DNA of 64,000 nucleotides from VRUE01 sp963837695 (GTDB taxonomy: Bacteria > Actinomycetota > Thermoleophilia > Solirubrobacterales > 70-9): contig CAWINZ010000001.1 of NCBI GenBank assembly GCA_963837695.1, positions 119,532 through 183,531 of the forward strand. The letters are read 5' to 3'. Every line of letters starts with the position of its first letter. Positions within the stretch are counted from its first letter, which is position 1. This document shows, one piece after another, positions 8,145-17,670 of this stretch. The position numbers were made by a program, and so were the translations under genes. The notes beneath the pieces were generated by a model that worked only from the letters and a program-made list of their open reading frames with translations, did not search any database and was not told the origin of the DNA.

Positions 8145-9389
8145 TCAATCCTCGCACAGACCAAGCGCAGCCCGAGCGGGCGCGAGCGCGTAATGCGACC
8201 CGGTGACGAGCAGCACGCCACCCGTCTCCAGCGCAAGCTCGCGTCCTCGCGCCACCGCAGCGTCAAAGTCGGTCACGGCCTCCGCCTCCAGCCCCACATC
8301 TGAGCAGATGCGAGCGAGCTCATCGGCCCCAAACCCCCGCCGACGGGCCGAAAACCGGTCATATAGACCGGTTTTCGGCCCGTCGGCCGCTGGGAGCGGG
8401 AGCTGCGTGCAAAGAGTCTGCGCCAGGGACGGGGCCAGGGCCTCGATCATGGCCTTGGCGTCCTTGTCGGCGAGGATCGCCAGGACGGCGACCACGGGGC
8501 GGCCTTCGGCGATTTCGGGCAGAGCTTCGGCAAGGGCTTTGGCCCCATCGGGGTTGTGGGCGGCGTCGAGGTAGGTCGGGGGGTCGCCTGGCACCCGCTC
8601 CAGCCGTCCCGGGATCTCGATGCTTGTCGCAACCGCCTTGACGCAGTCGGGCTCCAGCTCGCCGAGGAAGGCCGCGGCGGCACTCGTCGCGACGGCGAAA
8701 TTGCGCCGCTGGAAAGGTCCCAAGGCTCCCTGCAGGACCACCTGACCTGCATCGGACCCCAAATAGGGGTTCGATGCAGGTCTGTCCTCGGGGGCGATGA
8801 CCAGCTTGGCGCTGTGCTCCGCCGCGGTCCGTTCGGCGAGCGCCCGTACCGCCGGACTGACCCGTCCCAGGACCAGGGTCGTGTGGTCGCGCAGCACCGC
8901 CAGCTTCTCCGCCGCGATCTCCTCCTCGCTCTCGCCCAGCCACTCGGTGTGGTCGAGCCCGACCGAGGTCAGGACCGTCACTTTGGAGGGGATCGTGTTG
9001 GTCGCGTCGAGCCGCCCCCCCAGCCCGGCCTCGACCACGGCAGCCTTGATCCGGGAGTTGGCCAGCGCGACAAACGCCGCAGCCGTTGCCAGCTCGAACT
9101 GGGTCACCGCCTCGCCCGCCTCCAGGGTGCGATTGACCGTCTCCGCCGCTGCCGCCGCACGCTCGACCGCCGCGGCGAACTCGGCGGCGCCGATCTCGCG
9201 CCCGTGCAGCAAGATCCGTTCGGACCAGCGCGTCGTGTGCGGCGAGACGCAGGCGCCGGCGGATACGCCGTGGGCCTCCAGCAGCGCCGCAATCATCCGC
9301 GTTACCGAGGACTTGCCGTTGGTGCCGACGACGTGGATCGAGGCGAAGCGGTGCTGCGGCAGGCCGAGCACGGTGCTCAGCGTGCGCAT
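8145..9389 (-). CDS. folC: Folylpolyglutamate synthase / dihydrofolate synthase
   Basis: Mur-ligase-type ATP enzyme that adds glutamate to (dihydro)folates. The P-loop region reads VVGTNGKSSVTRMI, followed by ATAAAFV, EAGLGGRLDATN and SVGLDHTEWLG, then the C-terminal domain with LDAAHNPDGAKALAE. The first standard start is the ATG at 9389, but the family's conserved N-terminus (here YLDSLEPIGWKLGLER) is encoded in frame just upstream, back to about 9461. No ATG, GTG or TTG lies in that stretch; an ATA overlapping the valS stop (9461-9459) is the likeliest start. From 9389 the protein is 414 aa; with the extension it would be 438, nearer the family norm. Confidence 0.9.
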   Translation of the reverse strand: MRTLSTVLGLPQHRFASIHVVGTNGKSSVTRMIAALLEAHGVSAGACVSPHTTRWSERILLHGREIGAAEFAAAVERAAAAAETVNRTLEAGEAVTQFELATAAAFVALANSRIKAAVVEAGLGGRLDATNTIPSKVTVLTSVGLDHTEWLGESEEEIAAEKLAVLRDHTTLVLGRVSPAVRALAERTAAEHSAKLVIAPEDRPASNPYLGSDAGQVVLQGALGPFQRRNFAVATSAAAAFLGELEPDCVKAVATSIEIPGRLERVPGDPPTYLDAAHNPDGAKALAEALPEIAEGRPVVAVLAILADKDAKAMIEALAPSLAQTLCTQLPLPAADGPKTGLYDRFSARRRGFGADELARICSDVGLEAEAVTDFDAAVARGRELALETGGVLLVTGSHYALAPARAALGLCED

Positions 9390-9457
9390 CCGCTCCAGGC
9401 CCAGCTTCCAGCCGATCGGCTCGAGCGAGTCGAGGTAGGCCTCGGCTTCCCTGGCCT

Positions 9458-12016
9458 CTATTCCGACAGCTCCTCCAGCTCGGCGCGGTAGCGCTCGAGC
9501 TTCTCTCGCTCTTCCTCGACCACCTCGGCCGGGGCGCGATCGACGAATTTCTCGTTGCCGAGTTTGCCCTCCGCCCGCCTGACCTCGGAGCGCAGCTCCT
9601 CGCGCCGCGCCTCGAGCCGGGCGGCGACCGCCTCGGCGTCGATCTCCGCGGAGGCGAGGATCTTCACCGGGCCGACGGCGGCAACCGGGTCGCCGCCGTC
9701 CTCGCCGAACTCGACGCGGGCCAGGCGGCCGACGAACTCCTGCGGCTCGATTCCCTCCGCGCGCGCCGGCAGGACGCTTGCCGCCGGCGCCTCGACCAGG
9801 TCGCGCCAGGCACGCAGCCGCCCGATCAGCTCGATGCCCGCCCGGACCTCGGCCTCGGCCTCGGCGTCGCGCAGCGACCCGTCGGGCTCGGGAAAGGCGT
9901 GGACAGCGAGGTGGCCCTGCCGCGAAGGATGGTAGGACCAGATCTCCTCGCTGACGAACGGCATCATCGGGTGCAGCAGCGCCAAGAGGCGTTCCAGCGC
10001 CCAGAGCAGGGTCGCCGATACCTCGGCCTCGGCCTCGTACAGACGCGGCTTGACGATCTCCAGGTACCAGTCGCAGAGCTCCGACCAGAAGAATGCGTAC
10101 GCCTCCTGGGCGGCGTGAGCGAAGTCGTATTCCTCCAGCTTCGCGGTGACCGAGGCGATCGTCGCCTCCAGCCGCGAGAGCAGCCAGCGGTCCTCGACGC
10201 CGGCCGGCCGCGGGGCGGCGTCGACCTCGGCGACGTTGAGCAGGATCAGGCGGCTGGCGTTCCAGAGCTTGTTCGCAAGATCGGCCCCCTGTTGGACCTT
10301 GGCGTCGGAGAAGCGCACGTCCTGGGTCGAGGACATCGCCAGGAGGCCGAAGCGCAGCGCGTCGGCGCCGTGCTCGTCGATTTCCTCCAGCGGATCGATG
10401 CCGGTACCGAGGCTCTTCGACATCCGCCGCCCGTCGCGGGCCTGGATCACCGAGTGCACGTAGACGTCGCGGAAGGGGACGTCGCCGGCGAACTCGATCC
10501 CGGTCATGATCATCCGCGCCACCCAGAGGAAGAGGATCTCGCGCGCCGTGGTCAGGAAGCTGGTCGGGTAGAAAGCGCGCAGCTCGGGGGTGTCCTCGGG
10601 CCAGCCGAGGGTGGCGAAGGGCCAGAGCGCCGAGCTGAACCAGGTGTCGAGCACGTCCTCCTCCTGGCGCAGCGGACCGCCGCAGGCGCCGCAGCGCTCG
10701 GGTTCAGACTCGGCGACGATCGTCTCCTCACAGGCGTCGCAGTACCAGACCGGGATCCGGTGTCCCCACCAGAGCTGGCGGGAAACGCACCAGGGCCGGA
10801 TCTCGCGCATCCAGTCGAGATAGACGCGCTTCCACTGCGGCGGCGTTATCCGCACCTCGTCGCGTTCGACCACCTCGATCGCGGGCTTGGCGAGCTCGTC
10901 CATGCGGCAGAACCACTGCAGCGAGATCAGCGGCTCGATCCGCGCGCCGGAGCGCTCCGAGAAGGGGACCGAGTGGACGTAGGGCTCCTCGGCGCGGAGG
11001 CGACCCTGCTCGCGCAGTGCCGCGACAACCGCCCCCTGCGCATCGGCAGCGGTGAGGCCGGCAAACTCCCCGGCAGCTTCGCTCATCCGCCCTTCGGGCC
11101 CGATCACGCCGATCTCCTCGAGCCCGTGCTTACGACCGATCTCGAAGTCGTTGGGGTCGTGGCCGGGCGTGATCTTGAGCGCGCCCGTGCCGAAGGCGGG
11201 GTCGACGTGCTCGTCGGCGATGATCGGCAGGCGCCGTTCGACCAGCGGCAGGATGCAGTGGCCGCCGACCAGATCGGCATAGCGCGCGTCCCCCGGATTC
11301 ACCGCGACGGCGGTGTCGGCGAGCATCGTCTCGGGGCGAACCGTGGCGACGGTCAGGACGCGCTCGGCGCCCTCGACCGGGTAGTCGATCGAGTAGAGGG
11401 TGTCCTCGACCTCGCGGTTGACGACCTCGAGGTCGGAGATCGCCGAGTGCGAGCCCGGGTCCCAGTTGACCATGTAGTTGTCGCGGTAGATGTAGCCCTT
11501 GTCGTAGAGCTGCTTGAAGACCCGGTAAACCGCCTTTACGTAGCCCTCGTCGAGGGTGAAGCGCTCACCCTCGTAGTCGAGCGAGGCACCGAGTCGCTTG
11601 TACTGCTCGACGATCCGCGAGCCGTACTCCTCTTTCCAGGCCCAGACGCGCTCGAGGAAGGCCTCGCGCCCGAGCTCCTGACGTGAGGTCCCTTCCTCCG
11701 CCAGCATCTTCTCGACCACGGCCTGCGTGGCAATCCCGGCGTGGTCGGTGCCCAGCGTCCAGAGCGTGTTGCGCCCCCGCATCCGGTTCATCCGCACCAG
11801 CGCGTCCTGCATGGAGCCATTCAGCGCATGCCCCATATGCAGCACCCCGGTCACATTCGGCGGCGGGATAGCAACCGAAAAGTTCTCCTCGGGAGCGCCC
11901 TCCGCCTTGGGATGGAAATAGCCGGCTTCCATCCACTCAGCAAAGATCCGCGCCTCCACCTCAGCCGACTCGTAGCGAGTGGTCTCTTCCAGCTTTTTCC
12001 GCTTAGCTGCGTCCAC
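9458..12016 (-). CDS. valS: Valyl-tRNA synthetase
   Basis: 852-residue class I aminoacyl-tRNA synthetase. Signature HIGH-type motif in PPPNVTGVLHMGHAL, DHAGIATQ in the Rossmann fold, an editing (CP1) domain with TVRPETMLADTAVAVNP and TPGHDPNDFEIG, and the KMSKS loop as RRMSKSLGTGIDP. The C-terminus is a basic coiled coil typical of ValS (about residues 785-852). Start GTG at 12016-12014. It overlaps the conserved folC reading frame at its 3' end and lies downstream of clpX across a gap that holds a long hairpin. Length is typical of ValS. Confidence 0.97.
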   Translation of the reverse strand: MDAAKRKKLEETTRYESAEVEARIFAEWMEAGYFHPKAEGAPEENFSVAIPPPNVTGVLHMGHALNGSMQDALVRMNRMRGRNTLWTLGTDHAGIATQAVVEKMLAEEGTSRQELGREAFLERVWAWKEEYGSRIVEQYKRLGASLDYEGERFTLDEGYVKAVYRVFKQLYDKGYIYRDNYMVNWDPGSHSAISDLEVVNREVEDTLYSIDYPVEGAERVLTVATVRPETMLADTAVAVNPGDARYADLVGGHCILPLVERRLPIIADEHVDPAFGTGALKITPGHDPNDFEIGRKHGLEEIGVIGPEGRMSEAAGEFAGLTAADAQGAVVAALREQGRLRAEEPYVHSVPFSERSGARIEPLISLQWFCRMDELAKPAIEVVERDEVRITPPQWKRVYLDWMREIRPWCVSRQLWWGHRIPVWYCDACEETIVAESEPERCGACGGPLRQEEDVLDTWFSSALWPFATLGWPEDTPELRAFYPTSFLTTAREILFLWVARMIMTGIEFAGDVPFRDVYVHSVIQARDGRRMSKSLGTGIDPLEEIDEHGADALRFGLLAMSSTQDVRFSDAKVQQGADLANKLWNASRLILLNVAEVDAAPRPAGVEDRWLLSRLEATIASVTAKLEEYDFAHAAQEAYAFFWSELCDWYLEIVKPRLYEAEAEVSATLLWALERLLALLHPMMPFVSEEIWSYHPSRQGHLAVHAFPEPDGSLRDAEAEAEVRAGIELIGRLRAWRDLVEAPAASVLPARAEGIEPQEFVGRLARVEFGEDGGDPVAAVGPVKILASAEIDAEAVAARLEARREELRSEVRRAEGKLGNEKFVDRAPAEVVEEEREKLERYRAELEELSE

Positions 12017-12042
12017 GCGGCGAGTCTAGATAGCCGTCGAGA

Positions 12043-12122
12043 GGAGGGGCCGGGTGCCCCTCTTCAAAACACTCAAGCGAGGCTCCTGCCGAGCGTTTTG
12101 GAGAGGGGCACTCGGCCCCTCC
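12043..12122 (+). repeat. Long intergenic inverted repeat between clpX and valS
   Basis: The arms 12043-12070 and 12095-12122 pair over 28 positions: 26 Watson-Crick and two G-T pairs that are G-U wobbles in a plus-strand RNA. The loop (12071-12094) can extend the stem a little (CTC with GAG). The element fills most of the 117-bp gap. No T-run follows on either side, so it is not a classical intrinsic terminator. It could end clpX transcripts, protect RNA ends, or be a small palindromic insertion. Its sequence is unrelated to the repeats at 6811 and 14509. Confidence 0.7.
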
Positions 12123-12133
12123 CCCCACCACCG

Positions 12134-13426
<1,293 letters not shown>

Positions 13427-13450
13427 AGCGGAAATCCCTCCTTGCGGGGG

Positions 13451-13499
13451 CGGTAGTTACCTACCGGCATCGCGGCCCCAAAAGCTTAAAGGGGGCCGC
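13451..13499 (-). promoter_or_regulatory. Two small hairpins in the clpX leader
   Basis: CGGTAG-TTAC-CTACCG (13451-13466) is a perfect 6-bp stem, and GCGGCCCC ... GGGGCCGC (13472-13479 with 13492-13499) is a perfect 8-bp stem, both just upstream of the clpX ribosome-binding site. They could be leader structures or overlap an operator. No known regulator motif is recognised. The rest of the 13427-13658 gap holds the HU terminator and GC-rich sequence with no further ORF. Confidence 0.3.
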
Positions 13500-13608
13500 A
13501 ACCCGGCTTGATCGCTGCCGACCTTTACGGCGGGGTCGCGACAGTCCCTTCTCGCGGGCGGCGCCTTGCGGTCTGGGTGGCGCCGCGGTTCCGATCTTCA
13601 GCACCCGA

Positions 13609-13636
13609 GGAGGCGGCGCGACCTTCCGCCGCCTCC
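13609..13636 (-). terminator. Hairpin downstream of the HU gene
   Basis: GGAGGCGGCG (13609-13618) and CGCCGCCTCC (13627-13636) form a perfect 10-bp GC stem with an 8-base loop, starting 22 bp after the HU stop codon in the direction of transcription. No clear T-run follows, as is common in high-GC actinobacteria. It probably ends HU transcription before clpX, which has its own leader. Confidence 0.6.
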
Positions 13637-13658
13637 CTTCTATGGCCGACCTCGGGCT

Positions 13659-13943
13659 CTAGCCGTTGACGGCCTTCTTCAGCTCCGCGCCCGCGCTGAA
13701 CTTGGCGGCCGTTTTGGCCGCGATCTGCATCGACTCGCCGGTCTGGGGGTTGCGACCTTCGCGCGCCGGCCGGTCGACCGTCGAGAATTTGCCGAAGCCG
13801 GTGAATTTGACGTCGTTGCCGGCGGCGAGCTGAGCGGTGATCTCCTCGATCGTCGCGTCCAGCGCGGCCTTGGCCTGGCCGTTGTCGAGCCCGGTCCGTG
13901 CCGCGACCTGCTTGGCGAGTTCGTCCTTGGTCGTAATAGCCAT
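13659..13943 (-). CDS. hup: HU-family DNA-binding protein
   Basis: 94-residue histone-like protein that bends and compacts DNA as a dimer. MAITTKDELAKQVAARTG gives the N-terminal helices. The beta-arm core reads VKFTGFGKFSTVDRPAREGR with the conserved RNPQTGE segment, then an IAAKTAAKFSAGAELKKAV C-terminal helix. No long Lys/Ala tail is present, unlike mycobacterial or Streptomyces HupS types. The ATG at 13943-13941 has a good ribosome-binding site (GAGGAGAG) 5-8 bases upstream. It lies between the M23 peptidase and clpX. Confidence 0.95.
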   Translation of the reverse strand: MAITTKDELAKQVAARTGLDNGQAKAALDATIEEITAQLAAGNDVKFTGFGKFSTVDRPAREGRNPQTGESMQIAAKTAAKFSAGAELKKAVNG

Positions 13944-14001
13944 CTTCTCTCCTCTGGTTGGTGGATGCACAGCCTGGGTCGGCCTGCTGTCAAGCGGTTT
14001 T

Positions 14002-14508
14002 CTACAGATCGGGCCGGGCGTCCCAGTTGTCAAGGGCCGGCGCGGGGTCGATCGGGCGCCCACGGACGTGGATCTCGAAGTGCAGATGACAACCCACCGT
14101 GCGGGCGTTTCCGGTCTTGCCGACCGAGCCGACCCGCTCGCCGGCCCAGACGCGATCGCCGCCGTCGACCGCCGCCGGCCGGACCATGTGGGCGTAGAAA
14201 TAGCTGCGCTGCTCGCCCTGACCGTGGAGCAGCAGGTAGTTGCCGTAGAGGACCGGGTCATAGCCCGTACGCAGCACACGGCCGGTCACGACGGCGACCA
14301 ACGGCGTGCGGCAGACGGCGACGATGTCGAAGCCTTCGTGGCTACGGCCGCCACTGCGCGGCGCCCCAAATTCGCCGATCGCCCCGCGCGTCCAGTGCGG
14401 CCCGTAGACCGGGAAGACATGCGCATAGAAGCCGGTGCCACCGTCCCGTCCCAAACCACCTTGCGCTGAGGCGACCGGGGAAATCACCGCAACTGCAACC
14501 AGCAGCAA
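14002..14508 (-). CDS. Secreted M23 (LytM-type) peptidase
   Basis: 168 residues. The zinc-peptidase motifs are intact: SHEGFD (HxxxD), a central FYAHM with the third-motif His, and HLHFE (HxH). The enzyme probably cleaves peptide cross-bridges in peptidoglycan. The first available start is TTG (14508-14506), giving a short hydrophobic leader ending ASAQGG with no basic residues in front. The frame stays open upstream through the palindromic repeat and would encode a basic RRRKSTRRF segment ideal for a signal peptide, but no ATG, GTG or TTG occurs there. The true N-terminus is therefore uncertain, perhaps altered by the repeat. Confidence 0.85.
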   Translation of the reverse strand: MLLVAVAVISPVASAQGGLGRDGGTGFYAHVFPVYGPHWTRGAIGEFGAPRSGGRSHEGFDIVAVCRTPLVAVVTGRVLRTGYDPVLYGNYLLLHGQGEQRSYFYAHMVRPAAVDGGDRVWAGERVGSVGKTGNARTVGCHLHFEIHVRGRPIDPAPALDNWDARPDL

Positions 14509-14617
14509 GCCGATCGCGGCAGGGGTGAAGCGTCTTGTACTTTTTCGCCGTCGGGCCGGCGGACGACCGGTAGGCGACCCACCGAAAGAGTTAAGCGAAA
14601 CCCCTGCCGCGATCGGC
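14509..14617 (+). repeat. Palindromic intergenic repeat, copy 2
   Basis: A 109-bp element filling the clpP-M23 gap. The outer arms 14509-14526 and 14600-14617 are a perfect 18-bp inverted repeat. An inner stem pairs ACTTTTTCG with CGAAAGAGT (one T-G). The core is the same as in copy 1 (GCGTCTTGTACTTTTTCG on the left, ACCGAAAGAGTTAAGCG on the right), but the outer arms and central loop differ, with base changes on both sides that keep pairing. The left arm abuts the TTG start of the M23 gene. Structured RNA, mobile palindrome or terminator are all possible. Confidence 0.7.
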
Positions 14618-14627
14618 GTGTAGCCGC

Positions 14628-15212
14628 TCAGTGGTGTTCGATGACGCGGTCGACGATGTTGTACTCCTTCGCCTCCTCCGCGCTCATGAAGTAGTCGCGA
14701 TCGGTGTCGTTCGTGACTTTGTCGAAGGGCTGGTTCGTGTGCTTGGCGATGATCTCGTCGAGCCGGCGACGGGTGTCGATGATCTCTTTGGCGTGAATCT
14801 CGATGTCGGTCGCCTGGCCCTGAAAACCGGCCGAGACCTGGTGGATGAGGATCTTCGAGTTGGGCAGCGACATCCGCTTGCCGGCGGCACCGCCGGCAAG
14901 CAACAGCGCGCCCATGCTCATCGCGATGCCGACGCAGATCGTCTGCACGTCGGGCTTGATGAACTGCATCGTGTCGTAGATCGCCAGGCCGGCGTAGACG
15001 TCGCCGCCGGGCGAGTTGACGTAGATGCTGATGTCCTTGTCCGGGTCCTCGGACTCGAGGTGCAGAAGCTGAGCGACGATCAGGTTGGCGATGTCCTGAT
15101 TTACCTGCGTGCCGAGGAAGATGATCCGCTCGTTCAGCAGGCGTGAGTAGATGTCGAAGGAGCGCTCGCCGCGCGAGGTCTGCTCGACCACCATGGGCAC
15201 CAAGGGGCTCAT
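14628..15212 (-). CDS. clpP: ATP-dependent Clp protease proteolytic subunit ClpP
   Basis: 194-residue serine protease that forms the tetradecameric chamber of ClpXP/ClpCP. Conserved N-terminus LVPMVVEQTSRGERSFDIYS. Catalytic triad by position: Ser99 in GIAMSMGA, His124 in ILIHQVSAG and Asp173 in DTDRDYF. The ATG at 15212 is chosen; a GTG 9 bp upstream (15221) would add three residues. It follows the trigger factor gene after a short gap, the usual tig-clpP order, but clpX is displaced by two genes. The GQATDIEIHAKEI handle helix is intact. Confidence 0.96.
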   Translation of the reverse strand: MSPLVPMVVEQTSRGERSFDIYSRLLNERIIFLGTQVNQDIANLIVAQLLHLESEDPDKDISIYVNSPGGDVYAGLAIYDTMQFIKPDVQTICVGIAMSMGALLLAGGAAGKRMSLPNSKILIHQVSAGFQGQATDIEIHAKEIIDTRRRLDEIIAKHTNQPFDKVTNDTDRDYFMSAEEAKEYNIVDRVIEHH

Positions 15213-15249
15213 GCGCGGCACTCTATAGAAGCCGTCAGCCGGGCCGCCA

Positions 15250-16635
15250 TCACTCGTCGGTGCCCGGAGTCCAGAGCTCGCCCGCCTCTTTGCGCTCCTT
15301 CTCCGGCGTCCAGATCTGCTCGCGCGCCTCGGCCTGCTCGAGCGGAATCGGCTTGGCCGCCTCGGCGACCAGGTCGATCGCCTTGCGGAAGCGGATGTCG
15401 TCGCGGATCATCGCGTCGCGGCCGCTCTCGCGCAGGCGCTTGAGCAGCTTCTCCGGCGTCGTCCGCTCGTGCTCGGCGGAGTGCTCCAGCGCCTCGACCA
15501 TCTCCTCCTCGGAGGCTTCGATCTCCTCGGCGTCGGCGATCGCCGCCAGCACCGCCTCGCGCTTCAGCTCCGCTTCGGCCTCGGGCTTGGACTCCGCGAT
15601 CACCTCCTCGCGAGTTTTGCCCTGCATCTGCAGGTAGGCGTCGGGCTGCATCCCCCGCGAGGCCAACTGGCGCTCGACCCGCTCCCAGCGCTCCGCCGCA
15701 CGGGCGGTGGCGAGCTCGTCGGGGAGGTCGAGCTTCGACGCCGCCGCCGCCGCGTCGACCGCGGCGACGCGGAAGTCCTGCTCGGCGCGCTCGCCGACCA
15801 CCTCGGCGAGGCGCGTGGTTATGTCTGTGCGCAGCTCCTCCAGGCTGTCGAACTCGGATGCCTCGGAGGCGAAATCGTCGTCGAGCTCGGGTAGGACCTT
15901 TTCCCGCACCTCCTTGACCTCGACCGTGAAGACCGCGTCTTCGCCGGCGAGCTGCTCCGCCTGGTAATCGTCGGGGAAGGTGACCTCGACGTTGCGGGTC
16001 TCGCCGCCGCTGACACCGGCGAGCTGCTCCTCGAAGCCCTCGATCAGCTGGCCGCCGCCGAGCTCGAGCAGGTAGTCGCTCGCCTTGCCCCCCTCGAAGG
16101 CCTTGCCGTCGAGCAGGCCCTCGAAGTCGACCAGCAGCACGTCCCCCTCGACGGCGGCGCGATCGACCGGCTCGAGCTTGGCGAAGCCTTCGCGGAGCCG
16201 CTCGACCTCACGGTCGACCAGTTCCTCTGCCGGCTCGGGCTCGGCCTTGCCGACCTCGAGGCCCTTGTACTCGCCCAGCTCGGCCTTTGGCCGCACGCCG
16301 ATCTCGAACTTGAAGGCAAGCGGCTCGCCCTCGGCCTCCGGCGTGGAGACGACCTCGACGCTGGGGTCGCCGACCGGCGCGATCCCGGAGCCGAGCAACG
16401 CCGTTTCGTACCACTCCGGCAATGCCTCGCGGATCGCCTCATCGAGCACGGCGGCGAAGCCGACCCGCTGGATCACCAGCGAGGGTGGCGCCTTGCCCTT
16501 GCGGAAGCCCGGCATCCGCATCTCCCGGGCGAGGCCGCGGGCGGCGCGGGCGACGGCCTTGTCGACGTCGGCGGCGGGGACCTCGACCTCGACGCTGACG
16601 CGCGAGCCGGGTAGCTCTGAGACTGTTGGCTGCAT
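15250..16635 (-). CDS. tig: Trigger factor (ribosome-associated chaperone)
   Basis: 461-residue chaperone and peptidyl-prolyl isomerase acting at the ribosome exit tunnel. The N-terminal ribosome-binding domain carries the signature MPGFRKGKAPPSLV (about residues 40-53). The FKBP-like domain follows (about 150-235, with VDFEGLLDGKAFEGG and LGGGQLIEGFE), then a long helical C-terminal domain rich in Glu/Arg/Ala. The last 30 residues form an acidic tail (WTPEKERKEAGELWTPGTDE). ATG start at 16635. It leads the tig-clpP group. Confidence 0.96.
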   Translation of the reverse strand: MQPTVSELPGSRVSVEVEVPAADVDKAVARAARGLAREMRMPGFRKGKAPPSLVIQRVGFAAVLDEAIREALPEWYETALLGSGIAPVGDPSVEVVSTPEAEGEPLAFKFEIGVRPKAELGEYKGLEVGKAEPEPAEELVDREVERLREGFAKLEPVDRAAVEGDVLLVDFEGLLDGKAFEGGKASDYLLELGGGQLIEGFEEQLAGVSGGETRNVEVTFPDDYQAEQLAGEDAVFTVEVKEVREKVLPELDDDFASEASEFDSLEELRTDITTRLAEVVGERAEQDFRVAAVDAAAAASKLDLPDELATARAAERWERVERQLASRGMQPDAYLQMQGKTREEVIAESKPEAEAELKREAVLAAIADAEEIEASEEEMVEALEHSAEHERTTPEKLLKRLRESGRDAMIRDDIRFRKAIDLVAEAAKPIPLEQAEAREQIWTPEKERKEAGELWTPGTDE

Positions 16636-16650
16636 AGCGAGCGCGGGACC

Positions 16651-16761
16651 CTATCGCGAGCGCCGCAGCAGGCCCCTGCGGACCGCCACGCCGAAGTCGA
16701 TCGCGAAGGCGAGGCCGCGGCCGAGCGGGCCGGTGACGAGCCAGGCCTTCGCCCTACTCAT
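16651..16761 (-). CDS. 36-residue ORF overlapping the end of ctaG
   Basis: ATG at 16761-16759 overlaps the ctaG stop region (ATGAGTAG), giving a peptide that starts MSRAKAWLVTGPLGRGLAFA and ends RRGLLRRSR at a TAG at 16653-16651. It has a central hydrophobic stretch (about residues 7-27) flanked by basic residues, like a small membrane peptide. The tight overlap suggests translational coupling with ctaG. It fills the ctaG-tig gap. No known family is named. Confidence 0.5.
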   Translation of the reverse strand: MSRAKAWLVTGPLGRGLAFAIDFGVAVRRGLLRRSR

Positions 16762-17650
16762 CGCGCGTCGCCGTCAATCGCTCCTCCAGCAGCGCCCCGT
16801 GCCCGGCGGCAACGGCGCGCTGGGCACGGCGCTCGTCGAGCTCGATCCCGCGCTCGCGGGCGAGGTCGAGCAGGTCCTGCTTTTCGGTCCCTTCGCGGGC
16901 GACCTCGAAGAAGACCCAGGCGAGGACGCCGAGGGCGAGGAAGGTCCCCTCGATCATCATGATCACCCCGGCGGTGCTCTGATCGGCGATCGCCGAGATG
17001 TGCCAGTAGCGCTCGCCGGGCGCGTAGATCGGGTAGAGCACCGACCCCGACCACATCAGGATGTTGCCGAGGATCGCGCCGGTGAAGCGGACGGCGAACA
17101 CGTAGGCGACCTTCCAGCCGGCGCTGAACCACCGCGGCTTCGGCAGCGGGCCGAAGATCGGCATCCACATCAGGCAGCCGAAGAAGAGGAAGGTCGTGTG
17201 CTCGATCGCGTGGACCGGCGCCGTGCCGTAGGCGGCGTCGTAGATCGCCGGGACGTGCCAGAGGTAGAAGTTGATCGCCCAGAGCGGAAACGCCACCGCC
17301 GGATGGGTCAACACCTGGAGCCGGTTGAAGAGGCGGATCGCAAGCAGCGGCTGCAGCAGCGAGCGGGTCAGGCCGAGCACGATCAGCAGCGAGGCGATGT
17401 CGCCGATCAAGAGGTGCTCGACCATGTGGGCGATCACGAGCTCCTCAGAGATGTGGCCGATCGGGCTGAACAGCGCGACCGAGATCGTCAGCAGCCCGGC
17501 GCCGAAGCAGAGCTGGCGCCAGAGTGGCACCATGCGGCCATCCCAGGAGAGGACGAGTACGCGGTGCCAGTAGAGCACGCCCGCGACGGTGATCGGGATC
17601 ACCTCGATCGGCACGAAAGCACCGCTCACGTGGGCAAGCTGCAGGCTCAC
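16754..17650 (-). CDS. ctaG: Cytochrome c oxidase assembly factor, CtaG (caa3-type) family
   Basis: 298-residue polytopic membrane protein with about seven hydrophobic helices, matching the caa3_CtaG family needed for assembly of caa3-type oxidases in Bacillus and its relatives. Conserved features: FSPIGHISEELVIAHMVEHL with several His residues, INFYLWHVPAIYDAA, AIEHTTFLFFGCLMWMPI, and WSGSVLYPIYAP. The many membrane His/Met residues suggest copper handling. Start GTG at 17650-17648, only 20 bp from the divergent GH15 start. No oxidase subunit genes lie in the window, so the partner oxidase must be elsewhere. Confidence 0.9.
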   Translation of the reverse strand: MSLQLAHVSGAFVPIEVIPITVAGVLYWHRVLVLSWDGRMVPLWRQLCFGAGLLTISVALFSPIGHISEELVIAHMVEHLLIGDIASLLIVLGLTRSLLQPLLAIRLFNRLQVLTHPAVAFPLWAINFYLWHVPAIYDAAYGTAPVHAIEHTTFLFFGCLMWMPIFGPLPKPRWFSAGWKVAYVFAVRFTGAILGNILMWSGSVLYPIYAPGERYWHISAIADQSTAGVIMMIEGTFLALGVLAWVFFEVAREGTEKQDLLDLARERGIELDERRAQRAVAAGHGALLEERLTATRDE

Positions 17651-17670
17651 GGTGGTAGCTTGGCACTTCC

